Positions 44,754-54,440 are shown, numbered from the stretch's first letter. The stretch is DNA of 64,000 nt from an uncultured Blautia sp. (GCA_905209435.1 CAJLTE010000008.1:1-64000), one strand, 5' to 3'. Notes: generated by a model from the sequence alone, not told the origin. Numbers and translations: made by a program.

Positions 44754-45566
44754 TCAGACATGATGATACACTGCCTGTGCACGGTAGCCTTCTGAAATAA
44801 TATCAAGCTGTCTGTGAAATCGTTTCAGCTGCTGGAGATCTTTTGTCCGGAATACTCTCAGGAATTCGTCCTGGATTTTCATAATCTCCCGCTTGTTTGC
44901 GATCTTATACAGATTCTCGATATTGATCAGAATATCCTTCACCAGATTCGACTGCATCTGGGAAGAATTCTGTGCATCCATAATCTCATTTCGAACAGAT
45001 GACATCTCATGATCAAGGGCATTAATCGCATCTGCAGCATTGCTCAGACGTTCTGCCACATGCTCAGGCATATCCCCTTTATATTTATATTGGAGGGAAT
45101 GCTCAATAGTTGCCCAGAAATTCATTGCCATGGTTCTGATCTGAATCTCAGCCTGAAGTTTCTTCGGTCCGTTAATAGTGTCTACTGTATAGTAAATAAT
45201 CAGATGGTAGCTTCTATAACCGCTCTGTTTAATATGTTTCAGATAATTCTTCTCACTCTTTATTATCATATCGCTTCTTTTCTGGATTATAGAAGCGACC
45301 GTCTCTATATCCTCTTCAAACTGGCAAATAATACGGATACCTGCTATATCTTCCAGTTCTTCCTCCATTTTTTCCATCGGAATATGTTTACGCTGCATTT
45401 TCTCAAGGATACTGCTCACACTTTTAACTCTGCCTTCAACCTGTTCGATCGGGCAGTAAATATCATTCTCTTTGCATTCCTCGATAATGTGGGTGAATTT
45501 AACTTTCAGCTCTCTCACAGCCAGTTCATACGGGCACAAAATGCTTCTCCATAACTGTATTTCCAT
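44754..45566 (-). CDS. Small alarmone synthetase (RelQ-like GTP pyrophosphokinase)
   Basis: This 270-residue single-domain synthetase has VKSVSSILEKMQRK, the core EDIAGIRIICQFEED, YLKHIKQSGYRSYHLI and EIQIRTMAMNFWATIEHSL, all in RelA/SpoT synthetase order. No hydrolase, TGS or ACT domain is present. It should make (p)ppGpp and affect stress responses. The frame is open to 45590, but AAGGAG about 9 nt before the ATG at 45566 favours the shorter start. Confidence 0.9.
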   Translation of the reverse strand: MEIQLWRSILCPYELAVRELKVKFTHIIEECKENDIYCPIEQVEGRVKSVSSILEKMQRKHIPMEKMEEELEDIAGIRIICQFEEDIETVASIIQKRSDMIIKSEKNYLKHIKQSGYRSYHLIIYYTVDTINGPKKLQAEIQIRTMAMNFWATIEHSLQYKYKGDMPEHVAERLSNAADAINALDHEMSSVRNEIMDAQNSSQMQSNLVKDILINIENLYKIANKREIMKIQDEFLRVFRTKDLQQLKRFHRQLDIISEGYRAQAVYHHV

Positions 45567-45630
45567 TCTCACTCGCTCCTTGCATTTCATACATTTTGTT
45601 ATTATAGCATAGATTAAAAAAAATATCTCG

Positions 45631-46473
45631 CTAATATGAATAGTTTCTGATTTTTTTAGAAATGGCTTTCAGTACCCAGTACGGGTTTACGCTCAATTCC
45701 TCATAATGCGGTGTCCTGATGTAAATTCCCAGATGGAGATGAACCGGGAACATACCCTGCGTGCCTTCACCGCCATAACCTGTATTTCCCATATATCCCA
45801 GAATATCTCCTGCAGATACTTCTTCACCTGTCCGAAAATTCTTCTCATATGCATCTAAATGGGCATAATAAAAATACCCGCCTTTTGGGGCACGTATTCC
45901 GATTCTGTAGCCGCCCAAAGGAAGCCAGCCGATATTCTCCACTACACCATCTGTAATACTCAAAACCGGATAAAATCCCGGTTCTTTCTCTGTACCAAAT
46001 AAATCGCAGCCTTCATGTGTGCGCGGGCCTCCGTAATCTCTGGGTGCACCATAGGAATTCTCGAAATAAATCTCTGTAGATGGAATGGGAAAATATTTCA
46101 GATCCGACCACACAGACTGGTAAGCATCTTTCAACTGCTCATATTCTGCCGGTTTATACTTCTTATATGGTGTACTGTCAGGCAGTATCTGTTTTGGATA
46201 AAAATCCGAATTCAGCATAGTCGCAGTCAGAATATCAGCAAAACCATCTGTACCAACCTTCGTATCCTCTGTCATCTTCTGCAAGCCGCAATATAAACCA
46301 GACGTTACATACTGCTGCCTGAAATCAATCTGTTCACAGGAATCTTCTTTCAAACCAGACGCCCTGCTGCGTAGTTCCAATGTTGTCTGTATCACAACAA
46401 TTACAAGCAAAAGAACCAGCAATGACAAAATATACCGAAACAGAAAAGTCCGTGAGTCGTACGGATTAAACAT
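45631..46473 (-). CDS. Membrane-anchored M23-family (LytM-type) peptidase
   Basis: One N-terminal span (about residues 14-30) is followed by an extracellular region and a LytM domain (about 155-265). Zinc-site residues appear in TRTHEGCDLFG-like RTHEGCDLFG (H, D) and FPVHLHLGI (HxH). It would cleave peptidoglycan cross-bridges or act in sporulation. The start ATG at 46471-46473 has GGAGGT 7 nt upstream; the frame is open to 46509. Hairpin element copy B lies 88 bp upstream. Confidence 0.88.
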   Translation of the reverse strand: MFNPYDSRTFLFRYILSLLVLLLVIVVIQTTLELRSRASGLKEDSCEQIDFRQQYVTSGLYCGLQKMTEDTKVGTDGFADILTATMLNSDFYPKQILPDSTPYKKYKPAEYEQLKDAYQSVWSDLKYFPIPSTEIYFENSYGAPRDYGGPRTHEGCDLFGTEKEPGFYPVLSITDGVVENIGWLPLGGYRIGIRAPKGGYFYYAHLDAYEKNFRTGEEVSAGDILGYMGNTGYGGEGTQGMFPVHLHLGIYIRTPHYEELSVNPYWVLKAISKKIRNYSY

Positions 46474-46560
46474 TTGAGATACCTCCGCATTCTGATACAA
46501 TATATGCAAAGAACTAACTATATAGAACTGATATCTTTAAGTTTTATCTTATATGATACA

Positions 46561-46767
46561 GCAGCGAGAGGACGTTAGACCATGATGACATTTGCAGGAG
46601 TTCTAGTAGTACTTGGCTTCGGGGAATCTGCGTTATTCTCAAATTGCTCACTGTCTGAGCCGCCCAGCGGCGAGTTTGAGCAATTTAAGAATGTTTTTAG
46701 CAGATTTTCCGAAACCTAGTACTATTTAACTCCGAAACCGAATCATGGTCTAACGTCCTCTCGTTGC
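46561..46767 (+). repeat. Covarying long-hairpin element, copy B
   Basis: Stem 1 pairs 46561-46586 with 46742-46767 (26 bp, one G-U). Loop ATTTGCA (46590) lies against GAAACC (46734). Stem 2 is 46597-46631 with 46700-46733 and is the least regular of the three copies. The GTT (46632) and GTTTTTA (46693) loop is conserved. Stem 3 is 46635-46650 with 46677-46692 (one mismatch). The apical ACTGTCTGAGC (46650) and GCGAGTTTG (46670) match copies A and C. Stem 1 and stem 3 differ in sequence from copy A. Confidence 0.83.
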
Positions 46768-46790
46768 GTACTTTAATCAGATAATTCAAA

Positions 46791-46824
46791 ATGCACTCCA
46801 TCATCTTATCATGACAGAGTGCAT
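46791..46824 (-). terminator. Terminator of pepD
   Basis: ATGCACTC (46791-46798) pairs with GAGTGCAT (46817-46824); a short TTTT run follows on the minus strand. Confidence 0.6.
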
Positions 46825-46838
46825 ATACTATTTTCTTA

Positions 46839-48290
46839 TCAGTCTTTCAATGTTTCCAGAACTTTCACCAGATATTTCCATACTCTCTCTGTAGAAGAAA
46901 CACTGAGCACTTCCTCTGAAGTATGAATATCCTTCATATCCGGTCCAAGAGATACACAATCAAGCCCTTCCATCTTCTTATAGAAAAGACCACACTCAAG
47001 TCCCGCATGGATTGCTACTACATTCGGTTTCTCACCATACATTTCTTCGTATACCTCTACCATCTTATCGCGAAGCGGAGAATCTTTACGGTACTCCCAT
47101 GCAGGATATACACCCTGTCTCTCATATTCTCCACCAAGAAACTCTGTCAGATACTGGATCTTGTCAGAAAGTGCATCGCGCGCTGTTTCCACTGAACTTC
47201 TGATACTGGAGCTTCCCAGTACTTCATCTTCAGATGTTTTCAGAATACCAATATTGGTAGATGTTTCTACCAGTCCCTCAATCGTTCCACTCATTTTCTG
47301 AACACCATACGGCACATTTACAAGGAAAAATACCACTTTTTCTTTGCTTGTCGGATGGAAAACTTTTACTTCCTTCTCTCCATCATCTGAAACAGTTACT
47401 GTGATTCCCTCATCAGTTCCTGCATATTCTTCTCTCCATGCATTCTGCATATAAGCCGCATATTCTTCAACTGCTTTCAGATCTTCTTTAAGAATAAGAA
47501 GTTCTGCAACAGATTCTCTTGTAATAGCGTTATCTTTCTGACCACCCTGTACACTGATCAGCTCATAATCAGCTGCTTTTTTAAGTCCATAAAGAAACTT
47601 ACCCAGCAAAGAGTTTGCGTTTGCACGATTCTTATCAATTTCAGCGCCGGAATGGCCACCCATCAGTCCGCTGATCTTAACTGTCAGTTTCTCACCTTTT
47701 GCTTCCAGTCTTGTTACCGGGATATGGCTGACTCCGGAAAGTCCGCCTGCACAGCTGATCCAGAGACTTCCTTCTGCTTCGGAATCAAGATTGATAAATC
47801 TTCTTCCTTTTAACACACTGCAATCGAACCCAACTGCTCCAAGAAGTCCAATCTCTTCATCTACAGTAATAAATACTTCAAGTGGCGGATGTGCGATTGT
47901 ATCACTCTCCAGAAGCGCAAGCCCATAAGCCACTGCAATTCCATCATCACCACCAAGAGTGGTTCCGTTTGCAGAAATATAATCACCCTCCACAGAAAGA
48001 TTTAAGCCATCCTTTGTGAAATCATGCTCTACATCAGGACGCTTCTCACATACCATATCCATATGTCCCTGAATAATAACAGTAGGAGCATTCTCATATC
48101 CTGCTGTTCCTGGTTTGTAGATAACTACATTATTCATCTCATCCTGTATATAGTCCAGCCCATGGTCTTTCGCAAACTGTACCAGGTAATCACTGATCTG
48201 CTTTGTATTTCCTGATCCGTGAGGGATCTTACAGATTTCCTCAAAATAATGAAATACTCTTTTTGGTTCGCAATTCTCTAAAACTGCCAT
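46839..48290 (-). CDS. pepD: Aminoacyl-histidine dipeptidase (PepD-type M20 metallopeptidase)
   Basis: This 483-residue zinc dipeptidase has the metal-site motifs GHMDMVCEK, LGGDDGIAVAY and VDEEIGLLGA, then MGGHSGAEIDKNRANA and the closing LGPDMKDIHTSEE. It degrades Xaa-His dipeptides such as carnosine. GGAGGT 9 nt before the ATG at 48288-48290 selects it over the upstream ATG at 48314. It appears to be monocistronic. Confidence 0.93.
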   Translation of the reverse strand: MAVLENCEPKRVFHYFEEICKIPHGSGNTKQISDYLVQFAKDHGLDYIQDEMNNVVIYKPGTAGYENAPTVIIQGHMDMVCEKRPDVEHDFTKDGLNLSVEGDYISANGTTLGGDDGIAVAYGLALLESDTIAHPPLEVFITVDEEIGLLGAVGFDCSVLKGRRFINLDSEAEGSLWISCAGGLSGVSHIPVTRLEAKGEKLTVKISGLMGGHSGAEIDKNRANANSLLGKFLYGLKKAADYELISVQGGQKDNAITRESVAELLILKEDLKAVEEYAAYMQNAWREEYAGTDEGITVTVSDDGEKEVKVFHPTSKEKVVFFLVNVPYGVQKMSGTIEGLVETSTNIGILKTSEDEVLGSSSIRSSVETARDALSDKIQYLTEFLGGEYERQGVYPAWEYRKDSPLRDKMVEVYEEMYGEKPNVVAIHAGLECGLFYKKMEGLDCVSLGPDMKDIHTSEEVLSVSSTERVWKYLVKVLETLKD

Positions 48291-48419
48291 AATTACATTA
48301 CCTCCAAAAATCACACTTTTTTCTGATAAAGTATCTGTTCAGATATATTTTACTTGAATACTATAGCATTTATTTTTATTCTGTGCCATATAAATTTTAT
48401 AAAGAATTTCTAAAACTGA

Positions 48420-49469
48420 TTGCTGTTCATATCCGAACATTTTCTGACTCATATGAATATAAACAGCAACTTTAGAATGGTGCCTATGGAACATATTATA
48501 ACCGATAATAGATTTTCACTTTCCAATATTCAACAAAAAGCAAAAAAATTTCTTTCTTTCTGCGCAGTCTTTGGTCTCCTGATTTTTCTTTTAATACATC
48601 CGTCAGAAAGTCTAGAATGTGCCAAAGCAGGAATGACATTGTGGCTGAATACGTTGATTCCTACTCTGCTGCCTTTCATAATCCTTACAGGGACACTCAC
48701 ACATATAAACAGTATCCAAAAACTTCTGGCACCTCTTGAATCTTTTTTTCGCATTGTGCTTGGCGTCAGTATCTGGGGCGGTTACATATTTGTACTTGGC
48801 ATGCTGTGCGGCTACCCTCTGGGAGCAAAACTGGCTTCTGATCTGTATACATCCCGCAAGATCAGCAAAAAAGAAGCACTGTATCTTACCACGTTCTGCA
48901 ATAATGCAAGTCCGGCTTTTATCATCACTTATCTGAACAAATTGTGCCTTAAAAATACAATCCCTGTTTCATTGATTTTTATCAGTATTTTTTCTGCAAA
49001 TCTGATTTGTATGCTATTCTTTCGATTTGCAGTATACAAAAATTCTATATACAGCTTTACAGTATCTGCGCCTTTAAAAAAAGAAACATCTCATACAGCT
49101 TCACAGGAAAGCATTCTGGATGTTTCTATTATGAATGGTTTTGAAACAATCACCCGGCTTGGAGGTTATATTCTTCTCTTTTCTATCCTGGCCGGATGTA
49201 TCAGATATTATCATCCGTTTCCGGTATTTTATCAGTATCTGTTATTGGGATTTACCGAAATTACTACCGGTCTTTCTATTATCGCATCTTCAGAATTGCC
49301 GGCTATAACACGTATCCTTATATCGGTTTCTGCCACATCATCCGGTGGACTATGTATTCTTGCACAGACCCGAAGTATCCTTCACCGTGATCTCAGCCTG
49401 CTGCCTTATATTATTTCGAAATGTGTCAGTGCAGTTCTTACATCAATCATTCTTTACTGTCTGATATAA
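48420..49469 (+). CDS. YlbJ/SpoVV-family sporulation integral membrane protein
   Basis: This protein has about eight spans and the nucleoside-recognition-like motif NTLIPTLLPFIILTGTL, then GYPLGAKLASDLY, FCNNASPAFI and TRLGGYILLFSILAG. These match YlbJ-type sporulation proteins, related to SpoVV, which act in the outer forespore membrane. The start is uncertain: the first ATG is 48420, and ATGs at 48477 and 48486 are also possible; none has a clear RBS. It is one of the few plus-strand genes. Confidence 0.82.
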   Translation: MLFISEHFLTHMNINSNFRMVPMEHIITDNRFSLSNIQQKAKKFLSFCAVFGLLIFLLIHPSESLECAKAGMTLWLNTLIPTLLPFIILTGTLTHINSIQKLLAPLESFFRIVLGVSIWGGYIFVLGMLCGYPLGAKLASDLYTSRKISKKEALYLTTFCNNASPAFIITYLNKLCLKNTIPVSLIFISIFSANLICMLFFRFAVYKNSIYSFTVSAPLKKETSHTASQESILDVSIMNGFETITRLGGYILLFSILAGCIRYYHPFPVFYQYLLLGFTEITTGLSIIASSELPAITRILISVSATSSGGLCILAQTRSILHRDLSLLPYIISKCVSAVLTSIILYCLI

Positions 49470-49734
49470 CAAAAATTTGGTTAAAATGTTCCCTACCTGC
49501 AGCAAACAGATCTGCCTGCAATTCCAATAATCTTCTCAACACGAAAGAATCCTGCTTGCAGGATTCTCCGCCTGCGGCGAGGGGGCGCTCCAGCGACATG
49601 ATTCCTCTCCGACGCAGTGCGATCCTACCCTGAGTTTATTATGTCATAGGAACATTACACAGTAATTTCCTATGACATAATAAACTCAGGGCCAGGAACT
49701 GTTCCTGACCCTGATATGTTCATATTTATTACTC
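49470..49734. repeat. TTATGTCA palindromic repeat with GACGCAGTGC block, copy 2, and hairpins
   Basis: 49628-49691 is a 64-nt hairpin: arms of 24 bp or more (CCCTGAGTTTATTATGTCAT and its complement) with a small bulge. The block CCGACGCAGTGC near 49608 is shared with the glmS leader. A GAATCCTGC/GCAGGATTC hairpin (about 49547-49567) may terminate the YlbJ gene, and CCAGGAAC/GTTCCTG near 49693 may terminate the coiled-coil gene on the other strand. Confidence 0.6.
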
Positions 49735-50358
49735 TTAGTTGTCACCCAGATCATCTAACAGATCATCATCCTTATCCTCTTCATCATGATAAGAACCTGT
49801 GATTGCAGCTGCCTGTGCTGTCTGAGGTGCAAGTTCCTGACGGTTGTGGTTAACAACATCAAGACAACTCTGCAGAGAATCGATAAATGTTTTATATTTA
49901 ACACCTGCATCTTCTAATGTTGTATTAAGAACACTGCCAATATTTGCCATCATATCATCTGTATAAGTGATAGCACTGAGGCGAATACTGTTTGCATCCT
50001 GTGTTGCAGAATCCAGAATCTCCTGAGCCTGCTTGTTTGCTGCATTGATGGTATCATTTGCCTGTGCATATGCTTTCTGCATGATTTCATGCTGAGTTAC
50101 CAGTTCCTGAGCTCTTGCCTGCGCATCTGCAATCAGAGCATCAGCTTTAGACTGTGCATCCTCAAGGATAGCGTCTTTATTATTGATGATCTTCTGGTAA
50201 CGTTTGATCTCATCCGGAGTTTTCAGACGGAGTTCTCTCAGAAGTTCTTCGATTTCTTCTTTATTTACAACAATCTTGGTAGTTGACAGTGGCTGAAATT
50301 TACAGCTTTCCACATATTCCTCGATTTCACCGATAATCTGTTCAATTCTGCTGCTCAT
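49735..50358 (-). CDS. Coiled-coil protein, DivIVA- or V-type ATPase H-like
   Basis: This 207-residue protein is almost fully helical. It has an N-terminal charged segment (RIEQIIGEIEEYVESC), a long alanine/glutamine-rich coiled coil (about 75-135) and an acidic tail ending DDLLDDLGDN. Homologues sit beside coaD in Lachnospiraceae and are often annotated as ATPase or DivIVA-like. Role unknown, possibly at the septum or membrane. AGGAGAG supports the ATG. It starts 23 bp after coaD. Confidence 0.78.
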   Translation of the reverse strand: MSSRIEQIIGEIEEYVESCKFQPLSTTKIVVNKEEIEELLRELRLKTPDEIKRYQKIINNKDAILEDAQSKADALIADAQARAQELVTQHEIMQKAYAQANDTINAANKQAQEILDSATQDANSIRLSAITYTDDMMANIGSVLNTTLEDAGVKYKTFIDSLQSCLDVVNHNRQELAPQTAQAAAITGSYHDEEDKDDDLLDDLGDN

Positions 50359-50381
50359 AGTATATACTCTCCTTATTTTCT

Positions 50382-50876
50382 CTATTTCTCATCTGCTCTT
50401 TGCTGTAACTTGCTGATGACTGCATCAGTTATTTCCTTTGGTGCAAATTTACTCAGGTCGCCGCCAAAATTAGCAATCTCTTTCAATATAGTGGAACTTA
50501 GGTATGCGTATTCCAGGCTTGTGGTCAGAAATACCGTATCCACATCCGGTGCAAGTACCCTGTTTGTTTGGGCCATCTGAAGCTCATACTCAAAATCCGT
50601 AACTGCACGAAGCCCACGTATGATTACCTGAGCGTGATTTTCTCTGGCAAAATTTACTGACAATCCCTCAAATGGTTTTACCTCAACGTTAGGAATGTCC
50701 TGAGTTGCCTTTTTTAATATATTAACACGTTCTTCTACAGAAAACAACGGACTTTTTGAAGAATTGTGTAAAACGCCTACGATAACCTTATCAAAAGATA
50801 CTGCTGCTCTGCGGATCACATCAAGATGACCATAAGTAGCAGGGTCAAAGCTTCCTGGATATACTGCTATTTTCAT
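50382..50876 (-). CDS. coaD: Phosphopantetheine adenylyltransferase
   Basis: This 164-residue enzyme makes dephospho-CoA from 4'-phosphopantetheine. The nucleotidyltransferase motif [16 protein letters not shown], the [15 protein letters not shown] segment and the ISSSTIL-like [10 protein letters not shown] are intact. The frame is open to 50906, but the family start is MKIAVYPG at 50874-50876. The RBS is a weak AGAGAGAG. It lies just after rsmD, a common Firmicute order. Confidence 0.95.
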   Translation of the reverse strand: MKIAVYPGSFDPATYGHLDVIRRAAVSFDKVIVGVLHNSSKSPLFSVEERVNILKKATQDIPNVEVKPFEGLSVNFARENHAQVIIRGLRAVTDFEYELQMAQTNRVLAPDVDTVFLTTSLEYAYLSSTILKEIANFGGDLSKFAPKEITDAVISKLQQRADEK

Positions 50877-50975
50877 GTATTTCTTACTCTCTCTTTCTTC
50901 CGGCACCTGTGCATGAAAATATGATCATCATCTGCATATCAGTTAAATAGCATTACTTTTTGCAGATAACAATCT

Positions 50976-51527
50976 TCATACACGTTCTAAAAATACGTGC
51001 TTATTAGTTTTATACTCTTTTGAACGAAGCTGCCTGTAACCGAGAGATTCCACATAACTGAAATCCGTCTGCAGATCTGCCTCTACAATAATAAGGGTCT
51101 TCTCATCAACAACTGTACTGTCTTTAAGATATTCCAGTACCTGACGTTCCAAGTCATTATTATATGGCGGATCCATAAAGATAATGTCAAAGACACCTTT
51201 TCCTTCAAGGGAACGCAGGGCCTGCAGCACGTCCATGTTTAGCAGTTTACCATCTTCTGCAAGTTTTGTAAATGCAAGATTTTCCTTAATACAAGATGCA
51301 GCTTTCGGATTCTTCTCCACAAATACTGCATAAGAAGCGCCTCTGCTTAACGCTTCAATACCAATTCCGCCGCTTCCTGAAAAAAGATCAAGAAAACGAC
51401 ATTCCAGAAGTTCAGGCTGCAGAATATTAAACAATGTTTCTTTAATTCTGTCGGTAGTAGGTCTTGTATCCATTCCTGGAACAGTTTTTAAATTAAGCCT
51501 TCTGGCCTTTCCTGCGATCACTCTCAT
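50976..51527 (-). CDS. rsmD: 16S rRNA (guanine966-N2)-methyltransferase
   Basis: This 183-residue enzyme begins MRVIAGKARRLNLKTVPG and has the SAM motif FLDLFSGSGGIGIEALSRGA and the catalytic FMDPPYNN. The start at 51527 gives the ATGA overlap with the mgsA stop, so the two genes are coupled. The pair rsmD-coaD is a conserved neighbourhood. Confidence 0.94.
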   Translation of the reverse strand: MRVIAGKARRLNLKTVPGMDTRPTTDRIKETLFNILQPELLECRFLDLFSGSGGIGIEALSRGASYAVFVEKNPKAASCIKENLAFTKLAEDGKLLNMDVLQALRSLEGKGVFDIIFMDPPYNNDLERQVLEYLKDSTVVDEKTLIIVEADLQTDFSYVESLGYRQLRSKEYKTNKHVFLERV

Positions 51528-51919
51528 TTCAGATTCAGTCTCCAATCCAGGTCGCCTCTTGCGAGTCCTAAAATAAGAAGTTCTGCAGTGGCAATGTTTG
51601 TCGCTACAGGAATATTGTACTGGTCACATCTTCTCACAATACTTGTGATATCCGGTTCTTTTGGATCGATCATAACTGGATTGTAGAACAAAATGACCAT
51701 ATCCAGATCCTGACGCTCTACCATTTCCATAAACTGCTTGTCTCCACCAATACTGCCGGCAAGGAATTTATGCACATGAAGGCTTGTCGCTTCTTCTATT
51801 CTCCGTCCGGTTGTACCTGTGGCATAGACCTCATGTTTGGCAAGTATATTCTTATAAGCGATGCAGAAATCTTCTATCAGTACTTTTTTGCTGTTATGTG
51901 CGATTATACCTAAGTTCAT
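51524..51919 (-). CDS. mgsA: Methylglyoxal synthase
   Basis: This 131-residue enzyme turns dihydroxyacetone phosphate into methylglyoxal, a bypass of lower glycolysis. The phosphate-binding ATGTTGRRIEE and the GSIGGDKQ and NPVMIDPKEPD motifs are intact. The ATG at 51919 has GGAGAGGAG upstream, and a further 18 codons of open frame upstream lack a site. It overlaps rsmD by 4 nt. Confidence 0.95.
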   Translation of the reverse strand: MNLGIIAHNSKKVLIEDFCIAYKNILAKHEVYATGTTGRRIEEATSLHVHKFLAGSIGGDKQFMEMVERQDLDMVILFYNPVMIDPKEPDITSIVRRCDQYNIPVATNIATAELLILGLARGDLDWRLNLK

Positions 51920-52159
51920 AGTTTCTCCTCTCCGATTCTCCCATTTATTTTGCGAATTCTTTCCATTCTTCACAATTCTAAATGTAATTATAACAAAGTA
52001 CTAAATAAAACGCAATTAAAACTTGAAAAACGTACACAATTCATAATTTATTAATATTTTCTATATGTATAGATTTCCTGAGGTATGTATATGCCTCTTT
52101 TAAAGATCTAATTGTCCGTTCCATTAATACAATTTATCAGGAAAAGTTTGTCATCGGAC

Positions 52160-52215
52160 AAAAACAATGCCGCTTTATCTCCGATATCATAAACATATGA
52201 TACAGCAATAAAGCG
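52160..52215 (-). terminator. Possible terminator of the SASP gene
   Basis: CGCTTTAT (52171-52178) pairs with ATAAAGCG (52208-52215), with an inner ATATCAT/ATGAT pairing and a T-rich TTGTTTTTG tail on the minus strand. The rest of 51920-52300 shows nothing else I can name. Confidence 0.5.
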
Positions 52216-52300
52216 ACATCATTTCATTTTTTAGTGATATTATCCCAACAATCAGCTACACTCTATATCTGATTCTGTCATATGGTTTTGAGACAGTATC

Positions 52301-52537
52301 TTAGTACTGCTGTCCACCCTGGGAACCGGAACCACTGGACATCTGTCTTTCCTGGGCTTCGATCATTTTCTTGACCATATATCCGCCGACAGATCCGTTC
52401 TGTTTGGAAGTCAGGTTTCCGTTATATCCATCTGTAAGCGGCACGCCTAATTCATTTGCAACCTCGAATTTGAAACGGTCTAACGCACCTTTTGCTTCCG
52501 GTACTGCTGCCTGGTTAGAAGATTTTGTGTTTGACAT
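52301..52537 (-). CDS. Alpha/beta-type small acid-soluble spore protein
   Basis: This 78-residue protein has the SASP core: RFKFEVANELGVPL, carrying the GPR protease cleavage site (E-V/A), then NGNLTSKQNGSVGGYMVKKMIE. SASPs coat spore DNA and protect it from UV and heat. AAGGAGGAA 8 nt before the ATG at 52535-52537 sets the start. It shows that the organism makes spores. Confidence 0.95.
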   Translation of the reverse strand: MSNTKSSNQAAVPEAKGALDRFKFEVANELGVPLTDGYNGNLTSKQNGSVGGYMVKKMIEAQERQMSSGSGSQGGQQY

Positions 52538-52593
52538 ATCAATTTCCTCCTTGGTTGTCATTTTCATTTTTGATTGTATTGATGTTACAATGC

Positions 52594-52621
52594 TAGTATA
52601 TGAAAACCAAGAAATAATACA
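52594..52621 (-). promoter_or_regulatory. Possible sigma-G-type promoter of the SASP gene
   Basis: On the minus strand TGTATT (52616-52621) and CATATACTA (52594-52602) resemble forespore TGNATA and CATNNTA boxes. Spacing is not exact. Supported mainly by the SASP gene identity. Confidence 0.35.
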
Positions 52622-52660
52622 CTGGAAGTTTTCTCTTGAGCAGGAAGACCATGGAAAATC

Positions 52661-53275
52661 TTATTTTTTATCCAACAGCAATTTGATTTTAGACACAAAT
52701 AAATCAAACGCAATATCATTTTTACCACTGTTGATCACAATATCCGCTTTAGAACGTGTTGGTTCTACATAGAGATAATGCATCGGTTTTACAGTTGTCA
52801 GATACTGTTTGATAATACCGTTGAGATCTCTTCCGCGCTCTTCTACGTCACGGGAAATTCTACGCAAAATTCTCTCGTCTGCATCTGCTTCCACATATAC
52901 TTTGATATCCAGAAGATCCCGCACTCTTGGATCTGCCAGCAGCAGAATTCCCTCTACCAGAATAACCGGCTTCGGATCAATACGGATTACTTCGCTGGAA
53001 CGGTTATGTTTAGTATAATCATATACTGGACACTCAATAGATTTTCCCTCTTTCAGTTGCTTCAGATGTTCCACCAGAAGTTCTGTCTCCAGTGAATCCG
53101 GATGATCATAATTTACGGTTACTCTCTGTTCAAAAGGAACTCCATCCTGTCTGCGGTAATAATTATCATGATAAAGAACAACTACGTCATCCCCAAAATA
53201 TTCCTTAATTCTATTTGTAAAAGTAGATTTACCAGAGCCGGAACCTCCGGCAACTCCGATCACAATGCTTCCCAT
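52661..53275 (-). CDS. udk: Uridine kinase
   Basis: This 204-residue enzyme phosphorylates uridine and cytidine. Walker A GVAGGSGSGKSTF, the substrate motif DHPDSLETELL and the LID-like RRISRDVEERGRDL are present. The ATG at 53275 lies 8 nt after GGAGG that is itself inside the upstream open frame. It directly follows the PfkB-family kinase gene. Confidence 0.93.
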   Translation of the reverse strand: MGSIVIGVAGGSGSGKSTFTNRIKEYFGDDVVVLYHDNYYRRQDGVPFEQRVTVNYDHPDSLETELLVEHLKQLKEGKSIECPVYDYTKHNRSSEVIRIDPKPVILVEGILLLADPRVRDLLDIKVYVEADADERILRRISRDVEERGRDLNGIIKQYLTTVKPMHYLYVEPTRSKADIVINSGKNDIAFDLFVSKIKLLLDKK

Positions 53276-53303
53276 CTTTTTATCCTCCATTGGCTGTATC
53301 ATC

Positions 53304-54248
53304 CTATTTTTCATCTCTATCCTGTGTATTATAATTCAGTCCAAATTCTTCCGGCATAAAACGCGGACAGATATTTTCAGAAGTACAGATTACTGTAGAA
53401 GAAAGACGTGTACCGATTCCACATGCTTCCTTTAATGTTTTTCCATAAGTAAGTCCTGCACAGGATCCCGCAAAAAAAGCATCTCCTGCCCCTGTGGTAT
53501 CAACTACATCTACTTTCATAGCCGGGCAGACGCCACACTCTCCATTTTGATCCGCATATACAGCGCCCTGACCACCCATTGTAACGATCATCTGAGGAAT
53601 ACGTGCTGATTTCACACGTTCTGCCAGGATCTTAGCCATTTCCTCCGGCTCTGTCTGGCTGTAATCTTCAGAAAAGAGAATCCCCGCTTCCTGTTCATTA
53701 CAGACAAAACATGACGTTCTCTTCAGGAAATCTCTGCGTTCTACAGCGATGCTCATGTTGGATACCATTGCGTATACTTTTTTATTATATTTCTCTGCAT
53801 ACGCAAATGTCTTCTTGACAATTTCCCTGTCTGTATCAATCTCTATGGCAATGCTGTCTGCATCCTTAAAAATCTCATCACCACATTCATCCAGAATATA
53901 CTCTACAGGTGTATGATCCGGTCTCTTTGAAACAGAAGCAACCACATCTCCGTTATTATCAAAAATTGCCAGCCAGGTTCCCATACCATTTGGTACCTTA
54001 CGCATAAATCTGGTGTCTACTTTATGACGTTCCAGCTTACGGACAACTTCTTCACCTATTGCATTATCATCTACAAGACCGATAAAAGTCGGCTTCAGTT
54101 CCAGATTTGCGATATCCTCTGCAACATTTCTGCCTACACCGCCGTGAATCTGTGCAATGGTTCCTACATTTCTTCCCTGAGGGATATAAGATGCTATCGA
54201 ATATCCTTTTATATCAATAAATACATCTCCTATCACAACGATTCCCAT
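53304..54248 (-). CDS. PfkB-family sugar or nucleoside kinase
   Basis: This 314-residue kinase has the family signatures GGVGRNVAEDIANL and DTTGAGDAFFAG, the second with the catalytic Asp near residue 252. The VSKRPDHTPVEYI segment and association with udk resemble pseudouridine kinase (PsuK-like), but no psuG is seen, so the substrate stays open. AGGAG precedes the ATG at 54248. Confidence 0.85.
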   Translation of the reverse strand: MGIVVIGDVFIDIKGYSIASYIPQGRNVGTIAQIHGGVGRNVAEDIANLELKPTFIGLVDDNAIGEEVVRKLERHKVDTRFMRKVPNGMGTWLAIFDNNGDVVASVSKRPDHTPVEYILDECGDEIFKDADSIAIEIDTDREIVKKTFAYAEKYNKKVYAMVSNMSIAVERRDFLKRTSCFVCNEQEAGILFSEDYSQTEPEEMAKILAERVKSARIPQMIVTMGGQGAVYADQNGECGVCPAMKVDVVDTTGAGDAFFAGSCAGLTYGKTLKEACGIGTRLSSTVICTSENICPRFMPEEFGLNYNTQDRDEK

Positions 54249-54440
54249 ATTTTGAATTTACTCCTTTGCACTTTTATTCTTTTTCATCTTTTTGAAGACC
54301 ATTTTTATATATCACTGTTCCGTACAGAACGGACAGCAGTTTTTTCACGTTCTTATTCTGGCCATTATTATCATGATAGCATAAAATACTTTGTCCGTAA
54401 AGTTTCTAATTTTTTCGATCTTATTCGCTCAGGAAAAATG

